A stretch of 64,000 nt of DNA from Salarias fasciatus (Eukaryota > Chordata > Actinopteri > Blenniiformes > Blenniidae): the NCBI RefSeq assembly GCF_902148845.1, contig NC_043763.1, positions 16,904,894 through 16,968,893 of the forward strand, in the 5' to 3' direction. Each line of letters starts with the position of its first letter. The stretch's first letter is position 1. Position numbers and translations under genes: made by a program. Below the pieces are notes generated by a model. That model was not told where the DNA came from. It saw only the letters and a program-made list of their open reading frames with translations, and ran no database searches. This document shows, piece after piece, positions 36,560 to 49,052 of this stretch.

Positions 36560-37622
36560 CACATTAACTTATTTTCTGTTTGCTGTGTGGCCCATGGGTG
36601 AAGTAACATTGCTAAAATAATGAAGATTTTGTTCAAAATCTCAAAGAATAACCAGGAAGTGGAGACACAGACAGAAGGGGAAATCCTTCCCTAGGAAATG
36701 TCGTCTGGTATGGGTAATCTTGTAGTCCAGTGAAAACTCCCTGCCTATTTTTTTTTTTTAATTCCAGGTTGTTGTTTTTTTTTTTTTTTAATATTGCTTT
36801 ACTTGCTACACTTGTGAAACATCAGCTTAGTTTAAGTTGCATTCTTTCTTCTGTTAGTGTGGAGGTCAGAACAAACACCTTTACTCTCAATGCTGATTGA
36901 GGATGCTGGTTCATTTTCCTGGTGACGGAGAAATAAAATCCAAGCATAGGTTGGAAAGCTCCCAAACAAGTGGCTAAAAATCCATATTCGTAATCATTCA
37001 CAGTTGTCATAAACATGTTTTATTTGGAACCTCAAATATCAGATGTTGAAATTCAGATGTCATTAAGAAAAGTAAATTGGTAGCAAAACATTTTTCTTAA
37101 AAGTTGGAAAAAGAACAACAAGAGACTAAAAGAGGAATCAAAAGCAGGAGGTTTTGAAACCCATTTGGCAACAAGTCAGTACAATGTCTGTGTTCAGAAA
37201 AAAAGCACTTTAGGAACCACTCAGAAGTGAAAACAAGCATAAACAAACCAATCTGCGGAAATATGCATCTAATTGACCGCATAACATAAAAGTTCTCTGT
37301 GTAAGCACAAGAAATGTCTACGGACAGTTTACTGTGCAGTCTGTGCAAGTTGAAGCTGCATCATGCACGGAGCAAGTTCACTGTGAACTCAATCCAAAGT
37401 TACAGCCATCGGTCAGCCATCCATGGACCAAGACTCATTTGAAGGTAAAATGAAAAGCTGTTCTGTGGTCAGTTGTTTGTCTGGTGCTCAGAGTTTTGTA
37501 AGTTTGCAACTGAATTTCCCTTTGCCCTCCTTTCACAACCTAATGATATACGTTTTTTTTTCGTTTCTTCAAATCCTGTTTGTTAGATCAATGAAATACA
37601 AAAGTAAGCTATGTATTGCACC
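36560..37622. other. Stretch between Tc1 copy and first MITE
   Basis: AT-rich with T-runs near 36750-36790. No gene is recognised. The right part may be 3' UTR of transporter gene A, which is transcribed leftward; a minus-strand AATAAA lies near 37018. Confidence 0.4.
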
Positions 37623-38304
37623 TTAAAGGGGCTGTATCATGCTTTTTTAGCTAGTCCAAACCCTAGAAATGGCATTAACATGGTATTAGTTTATTTTTGG
37701 CGCTAAGGAAAAGTAATTTTTGTTTGAAATAAAAGATTTTCTGGGGCTAGTTCTGAAACCCGGAAGAGAAAACGCTCTGTTTCACTGAAAATCCCGCCTC
37801 TCCCCCTGTGGACTTTGACTGACAGCTACTTCAACCAATCAGCGCTTCAAAACAAATACAAGTACGCTAGCTAGCTTTAGCTCTTTAGCTCTAGCTTCTC
37901 TGCACGCAAAGACACGCGAAAACATATTTTCCTGTTAGAAACTCACCAACTGCAGACCCTTCAGACTCTTGCTCTTGCTGGACTGTTGCTTTCAGATGAT
38001 GGTTAAAGTTTATCTCCGTAATCAGAGTTAGAAAAAAGCAGCAACGCTGATTGCCGAGGGCCTGCGGGAGGGGGGCTCAGGGGAGCCATCTTCTCCGTGT
38101 GACGTCTACGTGGGAAAACAGAGCGTTTTCACGGGTGCGGGAGGGGCTGCCTCTCTGAGCAGCACAACAACGAGGAAAGCTCAAATGCACAGGCACGAAG
38201 GGAAAAAAAAAAAAACGCTTTGGGGGTGTTTTTGGTGAGTACATAACTATATAACAAGGTTAAAACATACAAAAAGTGAATTTTGCGTGATACAGCCCCT
38301 TTAA
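37623..38304. mobile_element. TTAA-flanked MITE 1
   Basis: TTAA on both sides (37623-37626 and 38301-38304) encloses an inverted terminal repeat AGGGGCTGTATCAYGC. A second inner inverted pair reads GAAAACGCTCTGTTT (near 37766) and AAACAGAGCGTTTTC (near 38115). About 0.68 kb with no coding frame. The TTAA target fits Kolobok- or piggyBac-mobilised elements. Confidence 0.85.
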
Positions 38305-38616
38305 AGTCAGCGTTGTGTAGAAAAAGAAGAACATTAGTAATTTTTTTAAGAGAAGCATCTTCAGAAACGGACAACTGAAAACAAGACAAAATCCCAATAG
38401 TATTTTCAGAAGATTAAGTATCAGTCTTGAAAGATTAAAAATATGTGTTTGACAATATGACAGGAAATTATACAACACAAAACAGATTGCAAATAGTGCA
38501 AAGCAACAACTTGTCCCTGCTCTGTGGAACTTATTTTATGGTTTGATTGTGGCTTCATGCATCACATGCACATGCAAGTTACAAATGGAAAAAAAAAACT
38601 GTGAGAGACTGAGGAA

Positions 38617-41600
38617 TCACAACTGTTTTTCTGCTGGGGCAACCTCCAAAAAGAGCTGCAGAAACATTGTTAACAGGTTTAAAAATTCTGGGCACATCTT
38701 GTAATGTATGAAAGGGATGTAGACAATCACCCCACTAAGAATGAATAAAGTCACATACAGGTATTCAATCTGAGGACTGTCGATGATCGGCCCGAGCACA
38801 ACGAAGACTGCAGCAATCAGGGCCAAAACAGGGATTATAATGGGAACCTGTGGAGTGAAAAGGTAGGAGTGATAATGAGATGAAGACATGATCGAATCTG
38901 GGGAAAAAAAGCACTTGAATACCAACGTTGTATGGTCTGGGGAGCTCCGGCTTCTTGATTTTGAGGTAAATCATTCCAGACAGGGTGGCGCCATAGAAAA
39001 ACCAGGCAGTGAAACTGACAACAGTGAGGAGAAAGTGAGAAAAAAAGGTAATTGTACTCCACAGAGCAGTGCCACAAGTTAAGGTGTTACCTGAAGTAGT
39101 TGATGATACTCTTAAAATCCCCGGGGATCAGCACGATCAACGACACTGTGGTGATGAAGATCAGTGCAGGGGATGGCGTCAGTCTGTGGACGTGAGCCAT
39201 GGACAGAATATCTGGCTGCAAAAAAAAAATCACAGCAGTGTTAGAAAGCTACACAGCATGATTCTAAATGATCGTGGGACATTCTTAGAGGTTTGAGACA
39301 CTGTTACCATGTGTCCTTCCCTGGCGGCAACAAAGCACACACGTGACCCGCTGAAAAACATTCCATTCAGAGAACCAAACGCCGACAAGGCTGCAGCCAG
39401 AGACATGATCCAACCCCAACTGCCCAACACTTTATTCCTATTAACGGAGAAAAAAAGTGTCTTCAGAGGCAGAAGCAACTTGTCCAAAGCTCCTATTGGA
39501 ATCTAAACTCATCATGTACATTAAACAGATGTTTTTCTTCCTTTAGAGTCTTAATAGACCTCCTAATTTAATTCCGTGTAATGGCAGTGACAGTGTATTA
39601 TCTTCCGTTTGGATTTAATCAAAAGCCATGAAATGCACACCGTTGACTGTCCCAGGCTTGCTACTCCTCCCTTTTTCCAGGAAGTGAATGTATTTTTTTT
39701 TAATTGGCTAAAACCTTTGGGTTGTTTCAAAGGGGAGTATGAACAGTGGAAAAAACATGAAATAAAGCAGTTAAAGGTGCTGTAGGCAGGATTCTGCATC
39801 TCCGCCATCTGCTTAGGCTTACCTAAGCAAGATGGCGATTTGACCCATCTAAGATGGCGATTTGAAACCCAGCACAGCCAATCCTGTCCTGTTTTCTCTG
39901 ACATCACGCCCTCACGCAAGTTAAGCCCCTCCCACAAGAACGTGCGACGAATGCCCCTCGACCAATCACGGTTAGAGCCTCATGGGCTCTTCTGATTGGT
40001 CAAAGATACCTGGAGCTGTTGAGATTCCTTTTCAGCTCAGAACAGAGACAGATGGAAACGCTGCGCCCTCGCGGTAGTGCAATTATACTACACTCCTAAA
40101 GGATTATCAATGGATACTCTAACATTTAATCCAAAGAAAACACAGAAAAATTAGCATTGAGTAGCAAAATCCTGCCTACAGCACCTTTAATTTGATTTTT
40201 TACCATGTTGTGAGTGTTGTGTTAATTGTGACATTGTTTTTATAATGAGGATTATTTTTAATGGATTCATTTTTGAAAGGGAGATGTTGAAGTTGTAGTT
40301 CTTTGTTAATTATTTCTTTCTGTTCCCAGTCATGGTGTATTCATGTTTTTGATCCTGTTAGCAGAAAAAATTAAGATTAAACTTTTGTACCTCAAGTGGC
40401 AAGTTTGGCTTGACTTCCTCATTTTTACAGTAAAATTTTAACAACTGAAGCATCCCGGATGGGTTGACTGGTGTGACAGAGAACACATAGTTGATGTTTT
40501 TAACCGAGGAACTCTCTTTCCTTGGCAGCAACAAAGCACACATGCCACTGAGGAACGTTCCATTCAGTGAACCAGACACTGAAAAGGTCGCAGCCAGACA
40601 CATGTTCCAACCCCAACTGCCAAGCTCCTTATTGCCTTAAAAAAGAAAACTCTAATCAACTGTCTTCAGAAGCAGCAGCAACTTTTGGAAAGTCCAAAAC
40701 TCCAAATGGAATCCAAACTGACGATGCAAATTAAACATTTATTTATCAATGAAGAGATGAAAAGTATCACTTCTCTCAAGGTGGAAATTATTCACTTTCG
40801 CAGCCGATCAAAACAAACAAATATTTACATTTTTAAAATAGTATTGAAAGAAAAAAAAACTTGACATGTATTGTTTGTATTCAGTGTAAAAGAGCATGAT
40901 GTGCATACTGACATTTTTTTTTTTTGTTGCTCTAAACCTGTCTCTTATTCTCTAATCACTCAGTAATCGCAAATCGATTGATCAGGGTTCAATCAACAGT
41001 TCGAAGATGAGGATATCCTTTAAGCAATTCTTTATGACTCATCTCAACTTAACTATATTGACCACTTTAAAAAAAATTACAGCTGAACCAAAGTGTTGTA
41101 CATAAATAGACAAAACAGGAGCATAGCCTCAGGCTGGGTTAAAATGGGTTTTAAGATTACTTTTAAAAAATGTACAGCAATTGGGCCTGTCTGACGAGCA
41201 CAGGCAGCTCATTCCTCAGCTTTGGGGCAACAACAGAAAAAGCTCTGTCCCTTCTGAAATTCCATCTGGACCTCAGTACTTCAAGAAGCAGCTGATCAGC
41301 TGACCTGATACACAAGTAGGTGTGGAGAGGTGAAGGAGCTCAGAGAGGTAAGGTGGGGCGAGACCGTTCAAAGTTTTTAAAAGAAATAAAAGAATATTAA
41401 AATGAACTCTGAAAATTAACTTGCAGCCAAGAGAGGGAAGTCCTCATTGCAGGAGGATTCTTAGCCGGATATCAAGATGTTGTGATCCACATGCAGTAGT
41501 TAGGCCCAGAAGAATAAGAATCACAACGACATTTTCTTACCCCCAGGTAACTGCTACTGCTGTGGAGGACATGAGCTCTCTGGGCGTCATCACAGTCAGA

Positions 41601-42769
41601 TAGCTCACATTCACCAGCAGATACAGGCTGGTCACCAGAGAAATGGCTATCACGACTGCACGGGGAAGGTTGACCTGCGCAGAGAAAAAAAAAACACACA
41701 CGCAGCATTGTCTCGTCATCTGGCCAAAACATTCACTAGATATACATATTTGTAATTCTGATGCTGGGTTAACATTAAACCCTGCAATTGAATGCGCTGT
41801 ACTTGGAGCTGTTCACTGACATAAATATTTTGCATTATACCAAAGTATTTTGAATTTTTTTCAAAATTTTACCAAAAATTGTCCGAGTACAAATGACTGG
41901 ATTTTCTTCTGTTTTGATTGACCGGAATAAGGGCTACTGTCAAGCTGAAAAAGGACTCCTGTCAAGTCTTGTTGGCCTACAGAACTACAGAAGCAGCCAA
42001 CAGGCAAGCCAAGCAAACTGCAACCCAACTGGTTGCGGAGGCAAAAACTCGGGTCTGGGAGGAATTGGGGAGGCTGTGGAGGAGGAATATCAGTTGGCCT
42101 TGATGAAATTCTGGCAAATTGTTCAGCGCCTCAGAAGAGGAAAGAAGCTCTCCACCAACACTGTTGACAGTCAATGTGGGTAGCTGCTGACCTCAACTGG
42201 GGAAATTATTGGATGGTGGAAAGAATACTTTGAGGACTTCCTCAATCCCATCGCCACGTCTTCCATGGAAGAAACAGAGGCTGAGGTCTCAGAGGCAGAC
42301 TCATCCATCACCCAAGCTGAAGTCCCTGAGATGATTGGTAAGCTCTTTGGTGGAAAGGCACTGGGAGTGGATGAGATTCACCCTGAGTACTTGAAGTCTC
42401 TGGATATGCAGGGACTGTCTTGGTTGACACGTCTCTGCAACGTCGTGTGGCGTTTGGGGACAGTACCACTGGATTGGCAGACCAGGGTGGTGGTGTCCCT
42501 TTTAAAAAGGGGGACTGGAGGGTGTACTCCAACTATAGGGGGATCACACTCCTGAAGACACTCATGAAAGTCTATTCCAGGGTACTGGAGAGGAGGGTTC
42601 AGCCAGTAGTGGAACCTTGAATTCAGAGGGAACAATCCAGTTTTCATTACGGTCGTGGAATATTGGAGCTGCTCTATACCCTCCATAAGGTGCTCAAGAG
42701 TCCGTGGGAGTTTGACCAACCAGTCCGTATGTGTTTTGTGGACTTTAAGAAGGCATTTGACTGTGTCCT

Positions 42770-42826
<57 letters not shown>

Positions 42827-45800
42827 GGGGGGGGGGGCGTAAGGTCTCTGCATGACCAAAGTCAGAGTCTGGTCCGCATGGCCAGTAGTAAGTCAGACCT
42901 GTTCCCGGTGCATGTTGGACTCTGGCAGGGGTGGCCTTTGTCATAAGTTCTCTTCGTTATATTTATGGACAGAATTTATAGGTGTGGCCAGGAGCTGGAG
43001 GGGATCTGGTTTGAGGACCACAGGATTTCATCTCTGGTTTTTGCAGATGTTGTTGTCCTGTTGGTTCCATTTAACCCGGACCTGCAGCATGTACTGGGGT
43101 GGTTCACAGCTGAGTGTGAAGGGACGGGGATGAGGATCGGCACCTCCAAATCTGAGGCCATGGTCCTCAACTGGAACAAGGTGGCCTGCCCTCTCCAGGT
43201 TGGTGGAGCGACCTTGCCCCAATTGGAGGAGTTAAAGTATCTCAGGATCTTGTTCACACCTGGTGGAAGGACGGAGCATGACATTGACAGACGCAATGGT
43301 GCTCTTTCTGCAGTGACGCAGTTGGTACCGTATATCGGTCCATTGTGGTGAAGAAAGAGCTGAGCCAAAAGGCGAAGCTCTCGGTTTACCGGTCAGTCTA
43401 CGTACCTTCCCTCACCTATGGTCATGAACTGTGAGTCATGACTGAAATGACAAGATCCCAGATGCAAGTGGCTGAAATGAGTTTACTCTGAAGGGTGGCT
43501 GGGCGCTCCCTTAGAGATAGGGTGAGGAGCTCAGCCCTCCACATTGAGAAGAGCCAGCTGAGGTGGCTTGGGCATCTGTTTAGGATGTCTCCTGGAGAAG
43601 TGTTCTGGGCCAGGAGGAGGCCCCAAGGAAGACCGAAGACCCGTTGGAGAGATTATGTCTCTCGGCTGGCCTGGGATCCCAAAGGAAGAGCTGGACAAAC
43701 TGTCTGGGGATAGAGAAGTCCAGGTATCCAGCTTAGTCTGCCACCCCTGTGACATGGCCCCAGATAAGCCGCTAAAGCCACCGTGGATGAATGGATAGAT
43801 GGCCACTATGCACTCAATGGACTAGGTAGGTAAGAATGGACAGACAAATCCTGAGAAGAAGAAGGCTAATGGTGCATACGCATACCATTCATGAATACTG
43901 CTACTACTAGAACTACTTCATCTAGGAGGACCCTGGTTTCATCCCCCTCAGTTAGTGAATAAATATAAACCCTGTAGTGGTTCCTGTTGATGAGACAACA
44001 GAATCAGGTCCTGTTGTCTCATCATACGAATAAACTTCAAGTGGAGGGTATCCTTCAGTGCACAGATCACGTCAACTTGTTACTGTCAATGTTGACCACA
44101 TGGCCCACGTTGTCACCCTCCAATGAATATTGATACTCGTCATTCTGTTGCATACTTTCTTTTTGTATAGCACCGACGTTTGTGACTGTAAGGTGAGCGA
44201 TGACGACAACGGTTGATGTAAACAGAGCTTTACCTTTGATTTTAGTCTCCCTTGATCCAGAACTGGTTAGGACAGTAATTATTCCTAACACAATTTTACT
44301 TGGTCAATTTGCTACACAAAATAGTACATTAAAAGCAACAAAATTTCAGTGGAAACCTAGTATGCTGTTTAACAATTGAAACATTTATAATCCAAAAACT
44401 TCAACTTAAAAAATAACCCAAAAAAAATTATATTGACTTTAGACTTAAATTTCTTCAGTTCAACATTTGTTTAAATGAAGCCAGATTACCAAAATTTGGA
44501 AAAAATATACAACACTGGAATTGCTTGGACCTTTGTGATTGCTGAAAACTATCTCATAACACAATCAAAAGCTGAATACATTGGGTCAATATCCAAAACT
44601 ATGGATGTTGCAGTACAGCCAGTAAGTATCCGCTTGTCAATGATTTCCTTGTGTTCCAATGATCCTTCTCACATCAAATCATCTAGATTCTAGAAAATCA
44701 TCGACCTTCACTCAGACAATCATTTTGCTGGGTAAGCTGGTAAGTGTGTAACCAGACATTGGCTGGTTCAAATCCCACTTTAGGCCTGTAGATACATAAC
44801 TACTGAGTTTGGGACATTAAAGACATTCACGGAAAAATGTGGCTTTAGAAAAAGATCTCAAACACCACAAGATCACAGAAGCACAGGTACTAGAAACCAC
44901 CAGAACTGAACTATTGACTGTAGCCAGCAAATAATCAGTAAGCAATGTTTCGAAAGTTAGTAACATCACCAAATTCAGGAAAAATCTAGTTTAATGGCAT
45001 AACCATTAACTCTGTGTCCACATGACCATTTGTCCTGCAAAGTGTCTGAGGAGTCCAGCTGCCATGTGACTGTAGGGGAGAGCGGGGTAATATGTGCCAA
45101 GGGGCAAGTCGTGCCACCCCTATTATTTAGAAAACCATAGTAGTTTTTGGTCATGTGACCACATATTTTTGAAGAGGCATCCATTCCGCTCATCTTGCAA
45201 AAAAGGGAGACACAGGGCTTGAGAGGTAAGCACATTTAAGTTCAAAAAACATTTTTTTGCCCTCCAAAGTAAAATTTCTATGGTTAAGGTTTTTCGATTG
45301 CTGTGTTTGAACAATTATAGAAAACTTTGAAAACATTTCACACATGTTTTATTGCTTTAGTAAACTACATCATGAGTCTATACAGTTAACATGATTCAGA
45401 ACAGCTGGGGGATGCATTTTTTTCAAAATGGTGGGCCTGGGGTAATTTGTGCCAAAGGACTGGTGTTAAAGCTGGTGTCCGGAGTTTTGAAAGAGAGAGG
45501 TTTTTTCCGCCCTCCCTCTGCTTTCATGAGCGACCAAGCCACGCCCCTTTAATCATGCACGCGAATTATCTGTCGGGTGAAAATGAGAGCCTCCGAGTCC
45601 TACAGCATCCTACATGTTGAGCTGTTTACCGTGGATGTTCAGCAGACCATGGATATACCCGAGGTAAGCGCGGCGGCGGCTGCTAACTCTCTTCTGCCTG
45701 GGCGAGTGCGCGTGCTCTCTGGCTGTGCACATGTTGACTGACAGCACGAGAATGCGGAAGCTCGCATTCTATTGGCTGACGCTGACCGGCGCTTTTTCGG

Positions 45801-47716
45801 ATAACATGGGTGTCTATGAGACGAAGGCGGGGCTCATAAATAAATTTTTATATTGCTTTATGCTAATATTATATTGTAGTATCGAACCAGACTGACACAT
45901 TTAAGCTCTGTTGAAAATTGATACATACGTTGGAAACGAACGGAAACTCCGGACACGAGCTTTAAGTTGTGACACTGACACAACCTAACTTATGATTATT
46001 TACTATATATTACTTTTTTGAATTTACTGTTATTGTACATCTTAGTCTTCCATTTGATCACTAAAACTATGTGTCATTCTTAATTTCAGATCAAAATCCA
46101 TCATGTCACGCAGATACAAAAGGAAGACAGACAGGGTTCCAAATTTTCAAAGTTTCTGAAGCAAAGTTATGAGGCCTGTTGATGGAAAGTCCATCTTCAC
46201 ATTTAGAGAGAATGATGAAGGAGTCATCCCTTGAGGTGATGTGCTTAAAAAATTTCCCACACCATAAAAGCGTGGTGACAGAGCCAGAAGGGAGCGCAAG
46301 TTCATATTCCACTGCAGCATTGACAAGTGGAATGTCCAGTAGTAGGTCGAATCTGTGAAGATATTCAGATGCAGATGCAGTTAGGTGCTCATTTTTGATT
46401 TCTGATTTTGTTCTTAGCCTGGATTCATGTGGCACTGGGCCTTGTTGAAGCAAATTGGCCTTTGATTATGTTAAAACTTTAAATAAGCATTAAACAAGTA
46501 CTTTTGTATTTAATTTGTCTTGTTTTTATCTAGCATTATCATTTTTATATAAACTTTATTTCAGATACAGTTGGTCCATATGAAAAATACAAAAAACATT
46601 ACAAAACACTACATTTTTGATATTAAAATGATCTTTTTTACTTCAGTTATAAGTGGCACAATTTACCCCAGTGTATTCTGACTAATGGCACAATTTACCC
46701 CGCACTTGGGGTAAGATGTGCCACAAAACCACTTTTTTTTCCAAAGCTATATTTCTCACACAGTTTATTTAAGATCCAAAGTGATTGCTCCCAGGGATGC
46801 ACAACATCCTAAACTGTATGAACATATTTTAGTTGCAGGCATTCCTGTTATCCCCTTGTGTAAAAGGCACTTTAAGTAAAAAAATGGCACTACTTACCCC
46901 ACTCTCCCCTACTGGTTATCATATTTTCAGACAATTAAAATTGCTTATAGCTCAGATTTCGTGTCGATTTCTTTAATCATGTAGAATCCAGATCCTTACC
47001 TCAGGTCTTTTTAGTTCCTCAGTCACGTAGCTCAAGCTGCACCAGCCACTGTACGACCAAAGTCCTTGAGAGAAAGCCATTCCAAATGTGCTCAAAGAAA
47101 ACTGAGTGCCAGTAAAGGAATTCTCCACTTTCAAATTCTCCACTATCATATCAGTGCTCTGGGACAGCTTCACCAATCCTCCAACCACAATGGTTGTCAA
47201 TGCCAACACTTTGGCCACCAAGAAGATCACCTGAATTCTAATTGCAAGCCGCACATTCAAGGCATTGATGATGGCAACAAGAAAGAGGCTGAAAGCTGCA
47301 GCACATTTCACCACAACTGTAGGAGGCGAGCAGTCCATGTAAAACGGTGCTGCAGCATACTCAGCAATGCCAATAGACAACGCTGCGGCAGCAAAGGGCT
47401 CTAAGACCAGCACCATAGTGTATGCTGCAAAAAAAGCAGGGAACGGGCCGTAGATCCTCAGTATGTAGATGAAGTCGCCACCAGATTCAGGAATGATTGT
47501 GCCAAGTTCAGTATAAGAGAGAGCGGCCAACATTGACACGATTCCCGAGATAGTCCAGATCAGAAGACTGGCTCCAGGACTGCCTACATAGGACAGAACA
47601 AACTGTGGAGACATGAATATACCAGATCCAATCATGGTTCCAGATATTAAAGCGATGCCACCAATCAAACCGATTTCCCGCTTAATTTTCAGGCCCTCAG
47701 GTTCCTTTTTATCCAT
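38617..47716 (-). CDS. b(0,+)-type amino-acid transporter light chain, gene A
   Basis: Exons 47716-47000, 41674-41541, 39437-39308, 39215-39091, 39014-38927 and 38847-38617 join to 474 codons with all phases matching. The 12-TM SLC7 light chain exchanges amino acids and needs a disulfide-linked heavy chain (rBAT- or AGT-type). The substrate loop of TM1 is GSGIF at residues 30-34. Cys129 (PFYMDCSPP) is at the heavy-chain cysteine position. The TM6 motif is [18 protein letters not shown]. Exon 2 ([20 protein letters not shown]) and the C-terminus ([23 protein letters not shown]) match SLC7A9 and SLC7A13; six exons with one large first exon recall SLC7A13. Intron 1 is 5.3 kb because of inserted elements. 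The start MDKKEPEG was chosen because it aligns with the family; an upstream in-frame ATG exists. The exon-5 donor is the weak GTTGGT. The exact SLC7A name is unsettled. Confidence 0.85.
39771..40190. mobile_element. TTAA-flanked MITE 2
   Basis: It is 420 bp, with both ends TTAAAGGTGCTGTAGGCAGG followed by ATT in inverted orientation (23 matching bases including TTAA). It has no coding frame and sits in intron 2 of transporter gene A. Confidence 0.9.
40500..40640 (-). pseudogene. Relic of transporter exon 3
   Basis: On the minus strand GGAGCTTGGCAGTTGGGGTT and the text after it reads as LGSWGW, then [13 protein letters not shown], then [10 protein letters not shown]. This parallels [18 protein letters not shown] and [10 protein letters not shown] of exon 3 in gene A at 39437-39308. 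One short deletion shifts the frame near the end, and the splice sites are not preserved. It lies between the live exons 2 and 3 of gene A, so it is left over from an older duplicate. Confidence 0.8.
41090..41445 (-). repeat. Interspersed repeat remnant in gene A intron 2
   Basis: The text CAGGCAGCTCATTCCTCAGC, AAAAGCTCTGTCCCTTCTG and AGAGAGGTAAGGTGGGGCGA resembles a repeat common in teleost genomes ('attccagagctt...aaaaggccctgtcccc...gaggtaaggtgggg'). I cannot name the family, and the strand is only a guess. Confidence 0.5.
41925..43799 (+). mobile_element. RTE-clade LINE of the Rex3 type, 5'-truncated and dead
   Basis: The fragments follow the C-terminal half of the fish Rex3/RTE polymerase in order: [51 protein letters not shown]-type breaks, [20 protein letters not shown], then [51 protein letters not shown] and [16 protein letters not shown]. 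It ends near GATGAATGGATAGATGG, like the GATG-type Rex3 tail. The reverse-transcriptase motif is FADV, not FADD, so the catalytic pair is lost. Several frame breaks and an inserted (TG)n/G-run at about 42770-42837 add to this. It lies antisense in intron 1 of transporter gene A. Confidence 0.92.
42772..42837. repeat. (TG)n plus poly-G microsatellite inside the LINE
   Basis: GTGTGT... for about 53 bases, then about 13 G. It interrupts the reverse-transcriptase reading frame. Confidence 0.95.
44400..44830. other. Remnant of original intron 1 of gene A
   Basis: The segment around 44560-44700 (CTGAATACATTGGGTCAATA, TCAATGATTTCCTTG, ATCAAATCATCTAGATT) resembles intron 1 of gene D near 60290-60395 (AAAGGGTCGATAGCCAAACT, TCAATGATTTCCTCAGG, AGAATCATCTAGGAAACC). 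Insertions surround it. A B-box-like GGTTCAAATCCC at about 44773 may belong to a SINE fragment. Confidence 0.55.
45075..46909. mobile_element. 1.8-kb inverted-repeat DNA transposon with internal end-like motifs
   Basis: Flanked by TA (45073-45074 and 46910-46911). The ends are GGGGAGAGCGGGGTAATATG and, from the other side, GGGGAGAGTGGGGTAAGTAG, both followed by TGCCA. The motif GGGGTAAnnTGTGCCA recurs inside at 45439-45454, 46654-46669 (inverted), 46686-46701 (inverted) and 46708-46723. A plus-strand frame near 46102 begins [11 protein letters not shown], like starts I recall for pogo-type transposases, but it breaks soon after. The TA target fits Tc1/mariner-pogo; the family is unproven. A separate MITE is nested inside. 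Confidence 0.75.
45466..45965. mobile_element. TTAA-flanked MITE 3, nested in the 1.8-kb element
   Basis: Both ends read TTAAAGCTSGTGTCCGGAGT TT in inverted orientation, with TTAA at 45466-45469 and 45962-45965. It is 500 bp, GC-rich in the middle, with no coding frame. It is younger than the element it sits in. Confidence 0.85.
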
Positions 47717-49052
47717 GGTCACAATCTTATAGAGACAATGTTGAAGGCAGGAGCGTTGTATCGAGCAGACCGCAAAGGAGAAAAACCTTCTGATACTGTA
47801 CCCTGTACTTTTTAAGTTAAGGAACGATGACTGCTGCAAAATGCCTGAATAAAACATTAACTCTCTTGATCTCTTGTCATTCCTTTAAAGAAGAGAATCA
47901 CATCATTGCAAATAACTTCTTTTGCAGGAAAAATATATTTCTTCTCTGTAAAAGAACTCAGAAACTTACGCATGCTTCAACTCAAGCCGAGTAGTATTTT
48001 TTGACGGAATATTACACTTTAGTTTCTTCACATTAGATCTATAGACAATTAAAAAGCTTCTGTTCACATGGGGCTAGAGGTCTTATCTTCATCAGTGTTA
48101 ACACAGTGGGGGACTGGGTCTGGCTCTGCTCTGCTGGGTTGGGTGGGGGTGGTGGGGGGATTGGCTCCTGCTGGTCTGCTTGGCCCAGGAGCTCCAGTAG
48201 AATCCAATAGAATTGATACAAAAACGTTCTTTTGTACAAGGAGTTGATAAATATGTGTTATGTTTAGTATTTGAACCCCAAAAGAATGCCTGAAAATCTT
48301 TTTTTCAGTTTTTTTTTTTTTATCTTTTTATCAGTGAGCCTAAAAAAAGGGCAAGTGGTTGTTGCAGAGGGCACAACAGTGGTGGCAGACAGGTGTTTGA
48401 TGTTGATGAGCAGCTCAAGCAATCCCACCCTTTGCTGCACACACACTACAAACATCCCCTCGGCAGTACCTTCTCTTTCTACTAATACATTAGGCCAACA
48501 CACCCTATTTAATGTAGAAATCAATACATTCACGACATAATATCTAGTTGTTTTAGAGATGACACAGTGATTGTTTCATCAAATCCTCTTTATTAGATTA
48601 CCGTAGCTTATTCAAAAGTTTAACCACATATTGCACCTTAAAGTTAGTGTAGTCCTATGTAAGACCTCAAGAAGACAATGTCACATTTATTTTTACAACA
48701 TTAAATTGAAAATCTGTTCTTGTTCCAGAAAAAGAAGGAGGCTGGTAATTCCTGAGTGAAGCATCTTCATAAACATTCGACAAATATTTACAAACACATG
48801 AAAACAAGGTACAAGTCTTCGTATGGAGTACAGTATTTCAGGGATTAAGTATCCATTATTCATGGAGCAAAAGTCCAATTTTGACAATATGACAGTAAAT
48901 CAAACAGCACGAAACATATTGCAAATAGTGCAAAACAACAACTTCTCCCTGCTTTGTGGAACTTATTTAATTTTTATTAGCTGATTATGGCTCACATGGT
49001 ATCACATGCACCAGCATATTGCAGATGAAAAAAATAGCGCATGAGTTGGCAG
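47717..49052. other. Spacer between genes A and B (repeated at 51917-53252)
   Basis: Upstream region of gene A and 3' UTR of gene B. It contains a G-rich stretch (GGGTTGGGTGGGGGTGGTGGGGGG near 48138) and AT-rich segments. Open frames here, such as 48264-48533, are copied identically in the second unit but resemble nothing known. No TATA box is obvious. Confidence 0.5.

Noticed and set aside
44725-44790. A tRNA gene suggested by a B-box-like GGTTCAAATCCC
   Set aside because: No matching A-box or acceptor stem at the right distance; more likely a decayed SINE head.
47000-47716. The undivided first exon as a retrocopy
   Set aside because: Exons 2-6 with normal introns follow in frame in all four genes, and there is no poly(A) tract or target duplication.
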